DNA from: CBDUQP01 sp965369385
GTDB lineage: Bacteria; Planctomycetota; Phycisphaerae; SM23-33
Assembly: GCA_965369385.1 (NCBI GenBank)
Contig: CBDUQP010000011.1
Coordinates: 1 to 40,835, forward strand
DNA length: 40,835 bases
Direction: 5' to 3'
Positions 32,636 through 40,835 of the stretch are shown piece by piece (the stretch's first letter is position 1; each line of letters opens with the position of its first letter). A program made the translations under genes and the position numbers. The notes below the pieces were generated by a model. It did not search any database and was not told the origin of the DNA. It worked only from the letters and a program-made list of their open reading frames with translations.

Positions 32636-32669
32636 AATCTTGATCTTGCCCGTTTTCGTGATTCACGCA

Positions 32670-33959
32670 TCAGAGCCATCGCCCAGCCGATTGTCCTGCA
32701 AGATAACCACTGGCGAATGCCCACTGCAAGTTGTATCCGCCGCAGGGGCCGTCCATGTCCAGAATCTCTCCCGCAAAGAATACACCGTCAACAATTCGGC
32801 TGGCCAGCGTATGCGGGTCTATCTGCTTCAGAGCCACCCCGCCGCGAGTGACCATGGCTTTGTCGAAACCTTCGGTGCGAGTTATCGTCAGTGGGCATGC
32901 GCACAGCAGCCCGGCCAGCGTTTCGCGTTGCTTGCCCGACACGTGCGCAGCCGTCGTTTCGGCCTCGATATCCGCCAGACCCAGCAGCACATCCACCAGC
33001 GAACCTGCCAGCGCTGTGTTGTGCGCCACAAGCTTGCGCAGCGATTTGGTACCCGCATCCCTCTGCCAGGATGCGAATATCGCCATGCAGGCATCTCGGC
33101 TGAGGTCGCCAATGAAGTTGATCCGCAGGGGAACTTCCTTCTGTTTCGGTTTGCGGAGCATTTGCGCGATATCGCCCGACATGTTCAACACCGCCGGCCC
33201 GGAAAGCCCCGCGTGCGTGAATAGCAGATCGCCCGTGACGCCCGCCTTGGATTGCCTCGGCAGGTCTATACGGATATTAGCACCTGGTACGGATACCCCC
33301 GCGATCCCGCAGCCCCAGCGTTCTTTCGTCACAAGGCCCACCAGACTCGGGATTGGTTCCACGATGCGATGGCCGGCGACGCGAGCGAGATCCATGCCGC
33401 TGCGGCCCCCACCCAGCGCGGGATAGCTGCAACCGCCGGCTGCGATTATTACCGCCCGGGCATTGATATGCCCGGCTGCGGTTTCGAGCCCTGTCACCCT
33501 GCCGCCATCTATGGCTATATTTTCGACTCGCGAACCGGTCAGGAAACTAACGCCTAATCTCTTGCACGCAGTCACCAGCGTATCGCGAACATCAATTGCG
33601 CGGTTGCTGGCAGGGTAAATGGCGAAGGAGTTTTCACATCTGGTTTGCAGGCCAAATCGGCCAAGCATTTCCCGCAGCGCATCTGGGCCCAGAGCATCGA
33701 TCGCCGGTTGAGTGAAACGACCTTGGCGGCCGAACACTTGGCAGAACTCTTCGGAAGTGGCGGTGTTGGTGAGGTTGCATCGGCCGCCACCGGTAGCCAG
33801 CAAGCGAGTCCCCGTATTGGGCAATTGCTCGATTACGGTAACTCTGCATCCGGCGGTGGCAACAGTTGCCGCAGCGATGGCTGCGGTCATGCCCGCGGGC
33901 CCAGCGCCAATGATGGCGATATCGGTGCACGATGTTGGTGGACTTTTGCTCACAAACAC
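32670..33959 (-). CDS. HI0933/YhiN-family FAD-dependent oxidoreductase
   Basis: The product has 429 residues and starts at GTG (33959; a second GTG at 33953 is equally possible). The FAD-binding motif DIAIIGAGPAGMTAAIAAA lies at the N-terminus, and the family signatures LLATGGGRCNLTN and GEILDMDGPCGGYNLQWAFASG are intact. AAGGCSYPALGGGRSG, in the middle, is also typical. The family is widespread and is related to flavoproteins acting on membrane or nucleic-acid substrates. The reaction of this group is unknown. No N-terminal export signal is seen. It is upstream of surE in the same direction. Confidence 0.9.
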   Translation of the reverse strand: MFVSKSPPTSCTDIAIIGAGPAGMTAAIAAATVATAGCRVTVIEQLPNTGTRLLATGGGRCNLTNTATSEEFCQVFGRQGRFTQPAIDALGPDALREMLGRFGLQTRCENSFAIYPASNRAIDVRDTLVTACKRLGVSFLTGSRVENIAIDGGRVTGLETAAGHINARAVIIAAGGCSYPALGGGRSGMDLARVAGHRIVEPIPSLVGLVTKERWGCGIAGVSVPGANIRIDLPRQSKAGVTGDLLFTHAGLSGPAVLNMSGDIAQMLRKPKQKEVPLRINFIGDLSRDACMAIFASWQRDAGTKSLRKLVAHNTALAGSLVDVLLGLADIEAETTAAHVSGKQRETLAGLLCACPLTITRTEGFDKAMVTRGGVALKQIDPHTLASRIVDGVFFAGEILDMDGPCGGYNLQWAFASGYLAGQSAGRWL

Positions 33960-34085
33960 ATCTTAGTGCGTTTCGGATTCCGGTGGAAGGGAAAGTGGAG
34001 GGCGAGGGCGAGTGAACGCAGAATGGCTCCCTGCGTACCCACAAGAGGTTCCACAGAGAGCCAATCCCGCTTCGCAAGGTTGCTA

Positions 34086-37000
34086 TCAGCCTTGCAGCCC
34101 GACCAGGTGCATATATGTGGTCCTCTCTGAAGCCTTCTGGATCGGCAGGCCACGGATTGAGGCGACGCAACTGGCTCTGTTCGACATCTTTACAATACCA
34201 ACGCCAGAGACCGCCCATACGGTGAGAGTCTCGGACAACCTTATCGAACTCTTGCGTTCATGGCCATCCAATCCGGAGGCCCTTGCAGAGATACTTATCG
34301 TAATCTTGGCCGCCATCTCCATTCCATCGGGTGTGGACACCATCTCATATTTCACGAGCTTCGTTCTTATGGTGACCTTGCCTGCAAGCGTGAGGGGATC
34401 GTTCTCGTCAAACACTTCGGTCGTCAGGGTGGCGTCGGCTGTGCTTCTAACCGTCCTGCCCCTCGTCAGATTTTCGGGACACAACATCAGGTCTATGTCA
34501 CTGACGGTGATGCCCATGTTGCCAAACGATCGCGCCATTCCAGTCAGATGTGCACCATCGTCGGCTACATTCAGGTTCAGGCCGAGCGACTTCTCTGTGT
34601 CTGGGTCGGCGGCAGTGTTGACATCCAACGTCCACACATCTGGTTCGCCCGCCGTGGATGTCAGTGTCGCTACGCCCGTTTCCGTGTCTGCGGAATAGCG
34701 GGACTTGTTGCTTGTGGTGTAAGGCCACTCGTTTCCCTGCAAACCGTCAAAACCGACCAGACTTGTAGCGCTATTAATGACCTGGACGGTTGTTGTTTCC
34801 GGTGTATCCTCCAAGTTGTTGCCCTTTTCACTACCGAGTTCATCACTCTCGATATTGGGGTCAATTCGGGCTCTGATAAAGTACTCGCCATCCGCCATCC
34901 CTTTCTTCAGGGTCACTGTCGCTCTAATCCTCGCGTCCCTGCCTATCCTTTTTGACAAACGAATTCTGTCAAGAGTCTTGAGCAAGACTTCCTCTTCAGT
35001 GTCTACGTTCACGGCGTATATCTTCACTGTTGCGCGGCCGGCGAATGCAATGGTGCCTTCATTCCTTGCTACCATTGATACTCTGATCTTCGTGTTTGCA
35101 TCTCCGGCGATAGCGTATTGAGGCATCTTCTTGACGCTCACGCTGACCATATGCAGATCGTAGCGTTTGTCATTTATAAACAGTCGCTCTGTGGCAACAC
35201 TGTTGTTGCCCTCTTTGATGGCTACATCGATTGCATCACCGACCACACCTTCCTCGAGCGTGTTGCCGTCATCCACTTTGGCAACTATCGTATACCACAA
35301 GGTCGGATAATCATTGTCAGGAACCTTAATCCGAACGCTGGTTCTCCTGCTCGCGCCAGGCCTCAGTTTGGATACCGATACTGTCTTGTATATGCCTAAC
35401 GGTATTTCCACTCCGTTGGGAGCTCGAAGGTACATCCCGACCACAATCTTCTCGCCAGCCTCGATAGGCGCGTTGCCAGCATTCTTTACGAAGATGGGCA
35501 CCGTGAAAGGCTTGTGCACTCCAGAGATGATTGAATCGGGGAACCTTCTCATCTTCCCCAGCTCAGCCGTCAGGTCAAAGAATGGCTGATCCACACTTAT
35601 GTTGCCTGCGGTGACAGCTTCGTTGTTATCTTCGAATTGATCGTCAGATGCCGCGCCGTACACGGTGGGATTGGATATCTCCGCGACGATCTTGTATGTG
35701 TCGTGCCCCAAATTAGCAGGCAGGGTAACGGTCTTGCTCACACCCTTCGACCTGCCCACCCTTAAGCTGGATACAAAAACACCAAACGGTTCTTGAAGCA
35801 CCACGTCGTCGCCACCATCGATGGGGCGGGCATAAATTGTCACATCTACCTTAGATCCCCTGGGCAGTTGGATCTGTCCGACATTGCTTATCAGCACCCT
35901 CACCCCTACTCTGGTGGCTGTGCCTTCCACCATGCTCGCCGGGAGCTTCATCCTGGATGACATCTCAACGCTCAAGTCAGTGAATGGCGCGTTGGCTATG
36001 TAGGTTGACTCTGTGGTCACCGCTTCGTTGTTGGCTTCAGCGTCTTCTGCTGCAACCTCACTGATTCTGCCGCCATCGTCCACCTTGGCGACGATTACGT
36101 AGTCGCCCTCAGGCAGGATTGCTGGCATGAGATCATTGATCCAGAACGTCCGTGTGCCGCCGCCGCTGAGTCCGCTGAGGTCGCAATCCGTCAGCGTTGT
36201 GATAAGCTGATCCGGCTCCTCTGGCCTCCGTGCATAAATTCCAATATCAACCAGTCCGATCTGAGCGCCGTCTACTGTCGTGTTCTCACCCATGGTTGCG
36301 TTTCCGGCAACTGTAACCGTCACAGGCAGAGACAGCCGCGCTGTGGGATCGCTGTTAAGGAAGAACATGGGAAGGTCGGTGCCATCTATTGTCGCCGTCA
36401 GATCAACGGTCGATTCAACAATGGTGAGAGCATCAGGTCGACTATTGGTGTTGTTGCCAAGATTCTCATCCGGTTCATCATCATCGCCGTTGTCTTGCAG
36501 GGTTATCTCGGCGAACAGCTCGTGCACACCTGCACCCAGGGTATCTAGGATAGACGCATCCAGAGTGAATGTTCGCGGTGCCCCCGCCGCCAACTCATTG
36601 ATGTCGACATCGAAGCCGTCCGCACCATTGATGGAGATCCCAGCAGCAGAGAGCTTTATGTTTGCCGTGGCATTCTCACCAAGGAGGACATTGCCCTCGT
36701 TCTTCACTGTTATCTGTACTTGGAAACTGCGGAGCGATTCTCCACGGATGAACTGTGCCAGCGTTGGGGCTCCGACGATGCTGCATGCCAGATCGACGTT
36801 CCGTGTTTGGATCGTAAAGGGGGTGGTCTCTACCTTCTCATTCGTATATGCGTCAATACCCGCTTCAATACCCGCTTCTGTAACGGTCACGACAGTGACC
36901 AGATAGTAGCCGCCCGCAACCGGTGCTCGATCATCGCTGCCCAAGATGGGACCATCCACGCCACTTCCAGCGGGGATTGTTATTGCGTTTACGGTTGTCG

Positions 37001-38072
37001 CCAGCTTGCTGTCCTGGCTGTTGTCGACGGCGGCAACGGGACGCGCGAAGACGGTGATGCTCACTGCGCCGGCAGGAATATCGAAGTTGCCGTTATTCGT
37101 CACCCTCCCCTCTATGGCCTGGTCCGAAAGCTCTCCATCAACCAGGTGCGTCGGCGATGGGTCAATAGGACTGCCTTCCAGAGCCACGTCTGATGCCGCC
37201 ACTATCTCCAGAGTCGCCAGCGTGTCTTCGTCGGTGTTGTTGGTCGCTCGCCCAGATGTCTCGCTATCCGATGTCACCTTGGCGACGAGTTCATAAGCGC
37301 CAATTGCCAGTCCGGTGCCTGTGCTCACCGGCACCTCCAACAGCCTGGTCTCACCCGCGGTCAGACCGTCGATTCCGACGTCCAGGCTTCCAAGCAATTC
37401 GTCTTCCATGCCAGCGGCCCGCGCGAAGATCTCCACCGTGACCGTTGCGCTCGCATCCGCGACGTCGATGTTGCCGTCATTGCTAAGATCCACACCCACG
37501 GTGAAGCTTGTAGGATGTCCTGCGCCGAACTGCTCGCTTATGCCTTTGCTGTTGCACGTCAGATCGACATGCGGAACGTCTACATCGATCCCACTGTCCA
37601 GATCAGAGACCGCTTCGTTGTCGGCTGGGTCATCGCCCAGAATATTGAGGCCTTCGTTGGCGCCTGTAGTGGGCACGTCGACTTGAGCAACAATCTGGTA
37701 TTCGCCCACGTCGAAGCTGCCAGGCACTGTCCCGGCCACGGTGATCGTCTGAGTACCACCCACTTCGAGCGCGCCAACAATTACGATACCGGTTGAGGAA
37801 CCGAGCAGCACATCATCCCCAACTTCCGGTCTCGCAAAGAGCGTTATGTCAATCACGGAACCGTCATTAATTGTGACCGAACCAGTGTTCTCGGCTACCA
37901 CGTTCACCGTGATATCGGTCAGTACTGTATGGAATATCTTCTGTGACGATGGATCGAGCAGGGAGAAGGCCAAGTTGGCGTCTCCCGATAGCATTAGTCT
38001 GGGCTCGAGTGTTTCGATTAGTGTCTGACGGCTTCTGTCCCGTTTGCCTCTGCGGCTGCTTGATTTACTCAT
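34086..38072 (-). CDS. Giant LEPR-motif secreted protein with eight CARDB-like repeats
   Basis: ATG 38072 gives 1328 residues. The basic N-terminus is followed by LEPRLMLSG (22-30), the LEPR-XLL motif known from planctomycete surface or secreted proteins. Eight beta-rich repeats of about 130 residues follow at roughly 33, 169, 295, 427, 555, 698, 832 and 971. They show recurring DLT/DLS starts, NxGN or NEGN turns, YARP-like strands and D/E-rich endings such as DNNEAV. This pattern fits CARDB (cell-adhesion-related) or related immunoglobulin-like domains, possibly calcium-binding. The last 230 residues are a different domain I do not recognise. No sortase or PEP-CTERM anchor is visible. The frame is open to 38180, but the upstream residues are not export-like. 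Confidence 0.8.
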   Translation of the reverse strand: MSKSSSRRGKRDRSRQTLIETLEPRLMLSGDANLAFSLLDPSSQKIFHTVLTDITVNVVAENTGSVTINDGSVIDITLFARPEVGDDVLLGSSTGIVIVGALEVGGTQTITVAGTVPGSFDVGEYQIVAQVDVPTTGANEGLNILGDDPADNEAVSDLDSGIDVDVPHVDLTCNSKGISEQFGAGHPTSFTVGVDLSNDGNIDVADASATVTVEIFARAAGMEDELLGSLDVGIDGLTAGETRLLEVPVSTGTGLAIGAYELVAKVTSDSETSGRATNNTDEDTLATLEIVAASDVALEGSPIDPSPTHLVDGELSDQAIEGRVTNNGNFDIPAGAVSITVFARPVAAVDNSQDSKLATTVNAITIPAGSGVDGPILGSDDRAPVAGGYYLVTVVTVTEAGIEAGIDAYTNEKVETTPFTIQTRNVDLACSIVGAPTLAQFIRGESLRSFQVQITVKNEGNVLLGENATANIKLSAAGISINGADGFDVDINELAAGAPRTFTLDASILDTLGAGVHELFAEITLQDNGDDDEPDENLGNNTNSRPDALTIVESTVDLTATIDGTDLPMFFLNSDPTARLSLPVTVTVAGNATMGENTTVDGAQIGLVDIGIYARRPEEPDQLITTLTDCDLSGLSGGGTRTFWINDLMPAILPEGDYVIVAKVDDGGRISEVAAEDAEANNEAVTTESTYIANAPFTDLSVEMSSRMKLPASMVEGTATRVGVRVLISNVGQIQLPRGSKVDVTIYARPIDGGDDVVLQEPFGVFVSSLRVGRSKGVSKTVTLPANLGHDTYKIVAEISNPTVYGAASDDQFEDNNEAVTAGNISVDQPFFDLTAELGKMRRFPDSIISGVHKPFTVPIFVKNAGNAPIEAGEKIVVGMYLRAPNGVEIPLGIYKTVSVSKLRPGASRRTSVRIKVPDNDYPTLWYTIVAKVDDGNTLEEGVVGDAIDVAIKEGNNSVATERLFINDKRYDLHMVSVSVKKMPQYAIAGDANTKIRVSMVARNEGTIAFAGRATVKIYAVNVDTEEEVLLKTLDRIRLSKRIGRDARIRATVTLKKGMADGEYFIRARIDPNIESDELGSEKGNNLEDTPETTTVQVINSATSLVGFDGLQGNEWPYTTSNKSRYSADTETGVATLTSTAGEPDVWTLDVNTAADPDTEKSLGLNLNVADDGAHLTGMARSFGNMGITVSDIDLMLCPENLTRGRTVRSTADATLTTEVFDENDPLTLAGKVTIRTKLVKYEMVSTPDGMEMAAKITISISARASGLDGHERKSSIRLSETLTVWAVSGVGIVKMSNRASCVASIRGLPIQKASERTTYMHLVGLQG

Positions 38073-38480
38073 AATTATCCATCGGTTCCTATTGACCATG
38101 AATTGTGCGGGCTTCCGACACGAGAATCGCTCTCGACTCCTCCGGACGCAGCAAAACGTGCTACCCCACTCAGACCGCACTTACCCCATCGCATCCGACA
38201 CGAGACCCCCGCCACAGTTTCCCTGGAGCAGACGGGCCGAAAGCGACAACGCTAAATGTTCAAACAGTCTACCACAAAGCCCTGTATCGTCAACATATAG
38301 ATTTGATCCGCAGGGCCACAAATGGCGGAAACATAAATAGCTCAGGCTCATGGGACAATCGCCCTCATACGATGCAAATATCGCTCTTTGAGGTAATTAT
38401 GCGATGCCAGGGGGATTGCGAAATCGTGAGTTATCGCAAGTCAGCCCAGGTGTCATGATGCTGCCTGAGCAAATGGAAGA
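38073..38480. other. Intergenic stretch upstream of the LEPR gene
   Basis: About 400 bases lie before the next gene stop. Short frames here lack ribosome binding sites. It presumably holds the promoter of the LEPR gene, but I see no strong -35/-10 pair and no clear terminator for the SDR gene. Confidence 0.4.
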
Positions 38481-39287
38481 TTACAGGCGTCTTGCCAGAT
38501 CATTGTGATAGAGCGTCATTATCCTGTCGGCTGCGCCAGGCCACAAAGCACTCAGAATGCACAGGAACTTGCCCGCCGCCGAGAACACCAGCTCCGGCTT
38601 GTTCCTGCCAACGGTCGCCACGATCTTCTTGCCAACCACCGATGCCGGCATCATCTTCCTCGTATCCAGATAGGGCGACTCGCTGCGAGGGCCCAGCTTG
38701 GAATGTGCGAAAAAGTCGGTGGCGGTCAGCGTGGGGCACACCAGCGTAACATGTATCTTGAGCGGCCGCAGTTCCACCCGCATCGACTCGGTAAGCCCGC
38801 ACACCGCGAACTTGGCCGCGCTGTAGGCACCGTGGAATGGCGAGCCCCGCTTGCCGATCACGGATGACACGTTGAATATGTGGCCGCCGCCTTGAGCGAT
38901 CATTACAGGCACAACCGCCCGGCAGGCACTAAAGATGCTACCGTAGTTGAGGTCAAGGATCCATCGCATCTGCTCTTCAGTAGTCTCATGGGCCCGCGCG
39001 AACATACCAGCGCCGGCATTGTTCACCATCACGTCTATCCGCCCGAAGATGCCGACTGTACGGGAAATCAGTTCGTCAATCTGCGAGGTAATCGTGACAT
39101 CGGTGGGAATCACTTCAACTCGAATGCTCCCGTCAATTGCGCCGCAGGCGTCGGCTACTTCGCGGAGCTTGTCCGCTCGCCTCGCAGCCAGAACCAGCGA
39201 GTAACCCCGAGCCGCGAGCGCAAGTGCGGTCTCTTTGCCAATTCCGCTGGACGCGCCCGTGACAACAGCCGTCTTGTGATTTGACAT
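38481..39287 (-). CDS. Short-chain dehydrogenase/reductase
   Basis: The product is a classical SDR of 268 residues with AGGAG seven bases before the ATG. It has the cofactor motif TGASSGIG (10-17), NNAG (89-92), the catalytic Asn N114, Ser S142, and Y155/K159 in YSAAK. The Arg residues after the second strand (AARRADK) suggest NADPH preference. The C-terminal 40 residues are hydrophobic (FLCILSALWPGAADRIM), as in membrane-associated SDRs of lipid metabolism. The substrate is unknown. It follows two tiny membrane-protein frames on the same strand by 11 bases. Confidence 0.9.
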   Translation of the reverse strand: MSNHKTAVVTGASSGIGKETALALAARGYSLVLAARRADKLREVADACGAIDGSIRVEVIPTDVTITSQIDELISRTVGIFGRIDVMVNNAGAGMFARAHETTEEQMRWILDLNYGSIFSACRAVVPVMIAQGGGHIFNVSSVIGKRGSPFHGAYSAAKFAVCGLTESMRVELRPLKIHVTLVCPTLTATDFFAHSKLGPRSESPYLDTRKMMPASVVGKKIVATVGRNKPELVFSAAGKFLCILSALWPGAADRIMTLYHNDLARRL

Positions 39288-39298
39288 CTCGGTCTCCT

Positions 39299-39454
39299 CT
39301 ATCTACTACTTTGAATGGCCACAATCGCCGCCGATACCGCGAACATGCCCCATATCAGCAACTTGATTCTTCGCGCTGTCCGATCTGCCTGCACTGTGGT
39401 CCCCGCACTGGCCCAGGCTAATGACGTACCTGACACGTTTGGCCATCGAGCCAT
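39299..39454 (-). CDS. Possible 51-residue single-span membrane protein
   Basis: The ATG at 39454 lies inside the end of the preceding small frame (37-base overlap), and the stop is 11 bases before the SDR start. The C-terminal half contains a membrane helix (LLIWGMFAVSAAIVAI) preceded by basic residues (DRTARRIK). It may be a separate small protein, or the shifted continuation of the upstream frame into one three-helix protein. No family is recognised. Confidence 0.3.
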   Translation of the reverse strand: MARWPNVSGTSLAWASAGTTVQADRTARRIKLLIWGMFAVSAAIVAIQSSR

Positions 39455-39603
39455 GCCGCCAGTGCTGCCAGGATTACCACAACCAGAACGTAAGCAATGA
39501 CAGTCACGACCACCCACGGAGATGCGGGCGCCAGCTTGCCCGCAGGCACTTGCTTCACCAGCACAAGAGACACCATTACCGCCAGGAGAGTGGTTACCTG
39601 CAT
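39418..39603 (-). CDS. Possible 61-residue two-span membrane protein
   Basis: Two hydrophobic segments are seen (TLLAVMVSLVLV and WVVVTVIAYVLVVVILAAL), joined by VPAGKLAPASP. Codon use (CTG, GTG, GCG) matches real genes of this window. The ribosome binding site is weak (GGAAAG nine bases upstream). It sits between the lectin gene and the SDR gene, all on the minus strand. If the next small frame is its continuation, a single-base frameshift separates them. Confidence 0.35.
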   Translation of the reverse strand: MQVTTLLAVMVSLVLVKQVPAGKLAPASPWVVVTVIAYVLVVVILAALAAWLDGQTCQVRH

Positions 39604-39712
39604 GTGCGAGTGCTTTCCATGGTGACGATTCCCGCGGGCGGGGTGGTATTGTTTTCGAAACTCTCAATCGGATTGAACCGGCCGAGGGCCTCCGCGTTGA
39701 GGTCAGGCATCA

Positions 39713-40504
39713 TCACCTGTCCCACTCGCAGATATAAGCGATATTCCGCACTCCACCGCGAGAATCGCCCCAGATCCCGTCTGATCGGCGAATTGCGGCC
39801 CAATGCTCAATTCCATCAACGTTCGATGGTTCCCCCTTCTCCCAATTGAAGATCTTTATGGCTTCATTGTTGGAGTATAACCACGTCCCTTCCTGAATGA
39901 TGTCCGTACCGTCTATCCAGTACCACTCGTTTCGGCCGTAGCGCTTGATATGCCTGGCGACGAACGCCTGCTCTTGCTTGGATTCGATCCGGACAAGATG
40001 CCCGCCCATGCTCAGGCAGTGTTTCTCCGCCACGCTGACAGCCACCTGCCTGTCGTATATCTTATAGTGGTGCCCCCTGTATTCCACGGTAAGCCTTGGC
40101 ATTTCGGGCGGAGCACTGCGAGATTCCAGCGAGACCGACACAAGACCATCGCTGCGAATTGCTGCCCGTTTGGCCGAGCGAATCCGGAGCGCTTCGTCGA
40201 GATCGCCCCTTTTCGTGGTCGCAATCTGATGCTTGTTAAGCTCGGAGATCAGTTCTTTCTGCAGTTTGCTAAGCGTACCCTTCAGCTCGGCCTGGATTCT
40301 CTTGAGTTCCCGATCGTACTTCTCCACCGCCGCTGACGAGAGGCGATCATAGCGATCCTTGGCGCTGGTGGGGGCCGTGGTGGTGAACTCCCATAGCTTA
40401 TCCAGCTCATCTTCCGCCGGTACGATACCGCGCGAGGCAGCCGTGGCCAGAAGCATCGTCAGTCCCAAGCCCATCACAAACAGGGCTGTAAGTTTCTTTC
40501 GCAA
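39713..40504 (-). CDS. Exported C-type-lectin-domain protein
   Basis: TTG 40504 is the likely start. It has AAAGGAG with ideal spacing and gives a basic-plus-hydrophobic signal peptide (RKKLTALFVMGLGLTMLLATA); the product has 263 residues. ATG 40558 and 40672 would put 18-56 odd residues before the signal. Residues 35-115 form a charged helical region, probably a coiled coil (RYDRLSSAAVEKYDRELKRI). The C-terminal half is a C-type lectin-like domain: VSVAEKHCLSMGGHLVRIES, WYWIDGTD, WEKGEPSNVDGIEHWAAI and the WGD motif before YICEWDR. EPS instead of the mannose-type EPN means sugar specificity is uncertain. The domain is frequent in planctomycete exported proteins. Confidence 0.82.
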   Translation of the reverse strand: MRKKLTALFVMGLGLTMLLATAASRGIVPAEDELDKLWEFTTTAPTSAKDRYDRLSSAAVEKYDRELKRIQAELKGTLSKLQKELISELNKHQIATTKRGDLDEALRIRSAKRAAIRSDGLVSVSLESRSAPPEMPRLTVEYRGHHYKIYDRQVAVSVAEKHCLSMGGHLVRIESKQEQAFVARHIKRYGRNEWYWIDGTDIIQEGTWLYSNNEAIKIFNWEKGEPSNVDGIEHWAAIRRSDGIWGDSRGGVRNIAYICEWDR

Positions 40505-40771
40505 GAGAACTCTCCTTTGCCTCGGGCGAGTGGCCGCCGCATCGCAAATGACTTTCATGAAAGGGTTACAGAGTGATTCTATTGTGCACACATAACCTAC
40601 AACAAGCAAATCTTGTGCCGCGCGGGTCGTCATGTGCAAACAATTTCCCCGAATACGCTGATTTTGCCACATCCGAACATTCCACCAGCTATATCGCCGG
40701 GCGAAGCAATATTTGGAGAACTGTAAAATACGAAGGTGTTGCGTAAGCTGATTTGCTACAGGATTGCGTTT

Positions 40772-40799
40772 TTGAACTCTTTAAGTGTTTATTATACAG
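40772..40799 (+). promoter_or_regulatory. Promoter candidate pointing out of the window
   Basis: TTGAAC (40772-40777) and TATACA (40794-40799) are 16 bases apart in an AT-rich stretch. They would serve a plus-strand gene beyond the right edge. The region 40505-40771 between it and the lectin gene holds no gene I can support. Confidence 0.3.
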
Positions 40800-40835
40800 A
40801 CTGGTAGAATATCACGCAAAACCAAGCTCTTCCCG

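Overview
The window looks like a chromosomal segment of a diderm planctomycete, probably of the Phycisphaerae type and possibly an environmental genome. The class assignment is an inference. Supporting signs are a giant secreted protein whose N-terminus carries the planctomycete surface motif LEPRLMLSG (34086-38072), an LpxC-FabZ fusion inside a bamA/skp/lpxD outer-membrane cluster, several Gfo/Idh/MocA-type genes, a small planctomycete-style zinc ribbon and a basic-tailed PSP1 protein. Almost all genes are housekeeping genes in short operons. I see no rRNA, tRNA, CRISPR array or intact insertion sequence. Several genes clearly start at GTG or TTG, chosen from their ribosome binding sites.

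Left part (1-9160). A possible insertion-sequence end lies at the left edge. It is followed by the 7TM-HD phosphodiesterase gene pgpH and ybeY. Convergent to them is a HEAT-repeat membrane protein gene translationally coupled to comF. Next come fumarase (fumC) and an ACT-domain malic enzyme, which converge on a perfect 18-bp terminator.

Middle (9165-22050). trpB-trpA converge on accA. A roughly 700-base stretch without a confident gene ends in a 64-residue zinc-ribbon gene. A minus-strand group holds a TPR protein, gyrB and a RicT/PSP1 protein. truD, a parvulin-type lipoprotein foldase and a membrane protein of unknown function follow on the plus strand.

Right-middle (22277-29092). An outer-membrane biogenesis operon on the minus strand reads bamA, skp/ompH, lpxD, lpxC-fabZ, Gfo/Idh oxidoreductase. 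It couples beta-barrel assembly with the first steps of lipid A and fatty acid synthesis. lpxA is not where it would usually be found.

Right part (29384-40835). A Gfo/Idh gene is paired with an AGE-family sugar epimerase. Then come surE with a YhiN-type flavoprotein, the 1328-residue eight-repeat CARDB-like secreted protein, an SDR with two tiny membrane ORFs upstream, and a C-type-lectin-domain exported protein.

The most unusual signal is not a gene. Three copies of a degenerate 124-218 bp intergenic repeat (14943-15160, 18351-18500, 26669-26792) have related terminal sequences. In two copies the ends pair and change together (TGTAAC/GTTACA and TGTCAC/GTGACA). Two copies carry a CACCTGCC-type palindromic core. 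Related stand-alone palindromes occur at 4087-4110, inside the end of a coding region, and at 21273-21404. This looks like a family of structured, possibly mobile, palindromic repeats.
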